This document shows, piece by piece, positions 58,628 through 64,000 of a stretch of 64,000 nucleotides of DNA. The stretch's first letter is position 1. Each line of letters opens with the position of its first letter. The position numbers were made by a program, and so were the translations under genes. Below the pieces are notes generated by a model. The model was not told the DNA's origin. It worked only from the letters and a program-made list of their open reading frames with translations, and ran no database searches. Origin of the DNA: Diphasiastrum complanatum (lineage: Eukaryota > Streptophyta > Lycopodiopsida > Lycopodiales > Lycopodiaceae); NCBI GenBank assembly GCA_029204225.1, contig CM055103.1, positions 6,198,852 through 6,262,851 on the forward strand, in the 5' to 3' direction.

Positions 58628-61600
58628 TGTGATTGCTTTGGTATGTTTTATGATGACTACATTGTGTCATCTCCATCTAGATATTCCTATTGAATTGGCG
58701 CCCTTATAGAAAATAGGTGTCAAACGATGATCCTAGTCAGCTAATGATCATTTGCGTTATAGGGCTAACAAGAAAAGAATTTGGATTTGTGGATAGACAG
58801 AATTGTGTATCCTCCAGATCCTAACACTTCGAAACATTTCGAGTTTTATTTAGTAATTCAATTAGTTCTATGGGTGTGCAGTGAGCATAATGGGTTCATT
58901 AGAATATTGTGAGAGATTGTAGAGGCATGGAAATTCCTTTTTTACGTAGAACATTATATTTCTAGAAAATGAGATTAAATGCACATTTTCCTATTGTAAT
59001 GAGAAAGATTGCTTTGAAAAAGATGTTGCAAGTGGATGCAGATCTTCAAAGGAATCATGAATTATTACAAAAAAACCATTCTAGATGACTAAAAAATTTA
59101 AATATGAGCAAATCCAAGCTCTACTGCATTCTATCTGCTTTGTATTGAAATATGTGGAAATTGTTAAAAAGAAAATTAAAAAACAATAGATAAAAGCCTA
59201 CAAGGATATTCATAACCTCTTAAAAGGGGTTACTCAAATGGAAGGATTTGTGCATTCAAATAAGCTCTTGTATAATTTTGTATTTCTAATTAAATTTATT
59301 TAGTTTGAACAAAATTAAAATGTTCTTTAATCTATTTGATTTTCTTGTAGATCTGTGATTTTTAATTGTCGTGAAGATAAAATCCTATGTTTGTTGTGTA
59401 CCATTTCGAAATTTTTACATATCATAGATTTTGAAAGTGACAACTTGGTGCCTAGTGTAGATGACAAAGTAGATGAAGGTTTTTTGAGCAATGAGACTTG
59501 TTTTCAAAAGGCCTCGATAAATATATGTCATTATGGATGTAGTGTACCCTTTGAAGAAGAGCTTATTGCATTTCAATCTCAGTTCAATTTTTTTGCTCCA
59601 TCTGTAATAACTCTTACAAATGATACTTCCAAACCTTGTTCAAGCATATACTAAAGAATGTGTAAGTGTTTTTTTTGTTTGCTATTACATATTTGTTTAT
59701 CTAGTTCTTCATTGATGACAAAACTAAAGCTCTCCATTTTTCTTTTGTATACAAATTTCTGTTAATGAGTTTGGTGCTTGTCAAAGAGACACTTGACAAC
59801 ACTCAAGCTCATTTCACAAGGATAGTGGTCTTGGCCCATTACCACAAGCATGTTAAAAACATAAGATTTGCATTACTTACTCCAAATTAAGTCCAGCTGG
59901 AGAAATCCTGATCATGGTTGTCAAGATATTATCCCATTATTTAGATAAACATTATTTTCTTACATCAAATAAAATTGTTTTTATAAATAGATTATATGTA
60001 CTTGAGAATTTAGGCTACAAATCTTAGAAATTCAATGCTTATTTAAGAAACTCTCATTAAGGATTATATGCTACATAAATACAAATGAGTGGTAATAGAG
60101 ACAATGCCCATTTGTTAGATCCATTTCAAAAAGTTAATTTCTCCATGATAACACAAAAAGTGATGTGAAAATAATGATGAAGAATAATGAGATGTTTATT
60201 TTCAATGGTGAAATCTATATCTTTATCAATATTACAAAGATTTTTTCTAGCTATATAATAATTTATCTCCTGTTGTATGAACTCGCATGTCTTTCTAACA
60301 AATCATAATATGAGAGTTTGGTTATTTGTCGTATTTGTACTTGTTGGTAAAACCATTGAAACAATTTAGGGATGTAGGTCATATTTTCATTGGTGTTTTC
60401 ATATTGAGTATTTCCATTGAATGCTACCTCACTTGCCAATGAGATTTTTCCATTCTCTATGTTGATAAGAATCTCTAACTTCCATATGTATTTCCAAAAA
60501 ATGTCGTATGATCTTGTAATATATGCTGAAACACACAAAAATGTAGCATAAGTTTGATACTAAATTTTTAAAAAATGAAATGCTAAAATTTAAAATTTGT
60601 ATATAGCTACTGACCATGTTATTAATATGTGATGTGATTTGGCCCCCATGCTTTCGAGACTACATCTACAAACTCCACACAAGATTGTTGTAGGACCGAT
60701 TATCACTATTGGTGAATCTATTTCATAAGATTGACCATATTGTCAAGTTTTTTCCATTTTGCAACTTCTTGTAATTTTATTGAATCTCTCATCTCAAAAT
60801 CTTGAGTAGCAACAATAATATGCTTCCAAACCGAGTGCTAGATATTAGACGCTTTATTTGAATGATCTAATGAAAATTGACGAGCCTTTGCTCCTCCAAT
60901 GCTTGCTTAGAGGACAAATTTCTTGACTTTTCAAAAAGTTTTTTATCCTTTTGTATTCTTACATCTCTTTTGTATTCTTACCATGAGAAATATTGAGTAT
61001 GCATTTTAATGTTTTTAGATCACTTGCCAAATGTCTTTTTACATTGAAACATTTCCAATTTCACCATCTATATGCTCTTTGATGATCCAAGGATAAAATG
61101 CTCCACAAAATATCCATGATAATATTTTATGATCCTCTTATTGTGTGAATTAGTTAGTCTGACCACAAATAGTATATAAAAAAACATTACAATCTCTATT
61201 AAACCAAAAGAAGTGATTACATGAAAAGTTGCCAATCACCAAAAATCATTCTATGACTAAACACTAAAATTGAAATCTCATTGATCTCATGATTGTCCAA
61301 GTGCACCATTCATTAGGATTCTATTAACCCTCTCCTATTTTTGCCCTCCAATTATTTTTGACTCTCTAACTTACGAACCCTAACTATCTTACCATTTGCG
61401 TTTTCAACTATTATATCATAAAAAATATTTATTTTTCTCTACAATCGATTACATCAACAAATAAGTTGTTTGAGACATATATAAAATATAGATCTTCCTT
61501 CAATTTGATGTCTCTTCAATATGAAATTGAATATCTATAATTTTATGCATTCATATGTTTAAGGTATTTATCTCTTACTTCAAATGATATGATCTTGGAG

Positions 61601-63176
61601 TAGGTGTTACATTAATGGACTTCCTTAAATGCTTCTTTGATAACCTTAGATCTCCTAGCATATGTTTCTTTACTTATCACAACAAAATCACAAACTTGGA
61701 CTCTAGTTTTGTGTAAGATTTTCTATATGTCCATCATCAATACTTTTGCAATTTAGATTTAGTACAACTTCTAATGTCAATTAAAATCAATTCAGTTGAT
61801 TTGTCTATCAATATACCAATGTTTTTCCAATTAGAACATTGTCTTTTATATTTTAATGAGCACCCAATGCAGAAATCTCCGTTGTAGCATATATAAATCA
61901 TCAATGATATGGTACTTTGGTAAATCCAAAAGGCCTCCAAAATGAACATCACTTGAATTTTCTTTTACAAAAGAAGTTAAGCTAGTAAAACCTTTTTTGG
62001 TTCCACATATTAAGATAATTATTCTTATCATGTGTGTCAATAAGAAATTGACTAATCTTTATTTGAAATCTTTTTGAATTTGAGGTGGATGTCTTAGCTT
62101 TCCAATCTGGATGCGTCAACCTCTTCTAAAATCTAAAAGATTCATACAAAACAGAACTTGTTTGGTATTCAAGACATCTACATTTTCTTTTACAAATAAG
62201 AAAATGAGCAGGGTTTTTGAACCAATCAAGAAGCCTCGTATACATCTTGTCTAATTTTTGTTTGTGATGTTGATGAATATTAACAAGATCACTATAATGT
62301 ATAAATGAAAGTGGACAAAAATATTATAATAGGTAACTTTACAATATCCTTGAATGTGATATAATGTTTATAGAAAACTTCAATATTCTGAGTTGTTTGG
62401 AAAACATGCAAGAAAAGATGGAAAAGAAACTTGAAATAATCTATGTCATTTTTAATATCAAATTTAGAGAGAAAGGAAAAGAAGGCAAGATCTCTATCGA
62501 AATGTGAGAAAGAGGCTGTTTTTGAAAAATAAGAAAGGATGTAAGCACAAATATTGCTTTTGTGTGTAAAAAAATGTCTCAACAATGATATGGAAGCATG
62601 CGCACATAGAAGCGATATGTACACACTGATATTGTTCTTTGTGATAGTAGTATGTGTGAGAATTTGCAAATATTAAGCTTGATATACACATAGTTCATTG
62701 TACATTTTTGAAATCCACATGTATGTGAGCATGTTCACACTTGTGAGAATGGGCCTAGGGTAGTTAGGACCTAATCATAGGAGTAAGTTAGGTTGTTTGA
62801 TCAGGTTTCCTAAAATTTAGGACCAAATTTCTCAAATCATGGAGGTAGATGAGTAACCTAAGCACCAAATTGCATATATTAAGCATAGATTAGCCTTGGG
62901 AGTTGTTAGCAAATCTATCTTGCAAAATGTTGCATAACTAGTTCTATTTTAAGGAGTGTGAAAGTTGGTAAAATTAGACTAGTTATTTTCCTTGCTAGAT
63001 GCCATCATGGGGTTGGATTTATGTCCACCACCACCTTGTACATGTTTTTATGTTTATTTTGAGAATTCAAAAGGCTTCCAACTCGAGGTCCAGAGAGATT
63101 GTGACATGTGTCACAAAATGTAAGGATTGGGTACTTTGCTAGTATGCATCCAAATCCACATCTCAATGTCAAATTT
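58628..63176. other. Featureless AT-rich stretch
   Basis: About 4.5 kb. The minus strand between about 60.3 and 62.1 kb has long runs of codon-like sequence with many stops (for example SCVEFVDVVSKAWGPNHIT) that may be a very decayed gene, but I could not identify it. No other features seen. Confidence 0.35.
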
Positions 63177-63360
63177 GGCCCAATCACATTAAGAGGTGTA
63201 GATCATAAGGCCAATCACATTAAGAGGTGCAGAATATTTGGCCCAATCATGTTTAGAGGTGTAAATCACTTGGCCAATCAAATTGAGAGGTTCAAGCTAT
63301 GTGGTCCAAGCAGAGGTGCTAATCTTGAGGTCCAATTATTATGAGAGGTGGAATCCATGG
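63177..63360 (+). repeat. Six degenerate ~31-bp tandem repeats
   Basis: Units begin GGCCCAATC, GGCCAATC or GGTCCAA at 63177, 63209, 63240, 63272, 63303 and 63329, each with AGAGGTG near the middle. Two units equal 63 bp, so the open frame across them (63108-63344) shows 21-residue repeats (GPITLRGVDHKANHIK, GPIMFRGVNHLANQIE). The frame is probably incidental. Confidence 0.8.
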
Positions 63361-63885
63361 GGTGCAACCAAAAACTCACTTTTTAACAAGAAAAAGATCG
63401 ATATGTTGATTGTGAGCAGGTGGAGTGAGAATCGAAAACTAACAATGCAAGGAATGTACTTTTTTGTTTACTAGATATTGTTTCTTTTTATTCAAATCAA
63501 TGTTCTGGCTCTTAGCCACTTTCATAAGATTGCACTAGTATACTTCCTCAAGCCTTTCTATGTGATAAGTCTTTCCTAGGTTACTATGATTGATAGATTA
63601 TAGAAGACATCCCTTTCTGTTTGTTAGGTGATTATGCATTTCTACGACAAGATCCCTTTGAGTTTTTGGAAATTTGTAGATAACTCGGAATTCTTCCCAT
63701 GTTCTTTCTTTTCCTTTATTTGGCTTGTCTAATTTCATAAATTTTGTAGTAAAAGTGTCCAAATTCCCAAAATTCTTTTGGAAGTTTGTCCAAATTTGAG
63801 AATCGCAAAAAATCAACTCTACCTTATTGAGCTAAGCTTAGAAAATCTTATAGACAATCATGTGTGGCTCACAACATAGGTATCC

Positions 63886-63887
<2 letters not shown>

Positions 63888-63964
<77 letters not shown>
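63888..63964. repeat. (GA)n microsatellite, 77 bp
   Basis: Uninterrupted GA, preceded by ATCCATGAGAGA, the same flank as at 28.88 kb. Confidence 0.95.
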
Positions 63965-63967
<3 letters not shown>

Positions 63968-64000
63968 GTCTATAAGCATCAACAACAATGATGGATTTAA

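Noticed and set aside
60263-62040. Decayed transposase or other gene
   Set aside because: Only scattered peptide-like phrases with many stops; no family could be named.
63108-63344. Gene with 21-residue repeats
   Set aside because: Better explained by the 31-bp tandem repeat whose double unit happens to keep frame.

Overview
This looks like nuclear DNA of a land plant with a large, AT-rich, transposon-filled genome. The evidence is a split hnRNP-like gene with GT-AG introns (one about 3.8 kb), a plastid-targeted TPM-domain gene, several decayed Ty1/copia and Ty3/gypsy elements, a LINE relic, long (GA)n tracts and very low gene density. A Penelope-like element (PLE) with an N-terminal GIY-YIG nuclease argues for a non-flowering plant (fern, lycophyte, moss or conifer), because PLEs are, to my knowledge, essentially absent from flowering plants. 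I cannot name the species.

Layout. 1-2.3 kb: a minus-strand gene for a 399-aa two-pass membrane protein of unknown function. 2.3-6.6 kb: non-coding, with two G-boxes, a (GA)46 tract, a C-rich strand and a LINE reverse-transcriptase relic. 6.67-15.92 kb: a minus-strand PLE bounded by two direct ~450-bp repeats (pseudo-LTRs) and split by a copia element (8.62-13.88 kb). 17.25-21.78 kb: a second copia element, plus strand, with two 214-bp LTRs but missing the end of RT and all of RNase H. 25.7-30 kb: gypsy fragments, two of them an inverted pair, then an array of short palindromes and a 207-bp (GA)n tract. 30-38.5 kb: pieces of at least three copia elements, a broken gag-like ORF and a gypsy integrase. 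39.1-45.7 kb: a 72-bp tandem repeat, a heat-shock-type promoter and a six-exon gene for a two-RRM, Gly/Tyr-rich RNA-binding protein. 47-52.4 kb: more copia relics. 54.1-55.5 kb: the intact TPM gene. 55.5-64 kb: mostly featureless, with a GC-rich MITE-like insert and short tandem repeats.

Only three host genes are convincing: the membrane protein, the RRM protein and the TPM protein. They are unrelated and lie in different orientations, as expected for a plant nucleus. The most interesting object is the nested PLE. It has GIY-YIG upstream of the RT, a Cys-rich linker, a YIDD catalytic motif, and pseudo-LTRs that both keep a pseudoknot-type fold with hammerhead-like sequence pieces. The palindrome array at 27.8-28.35 kb is the most puzzling structure without a known family.
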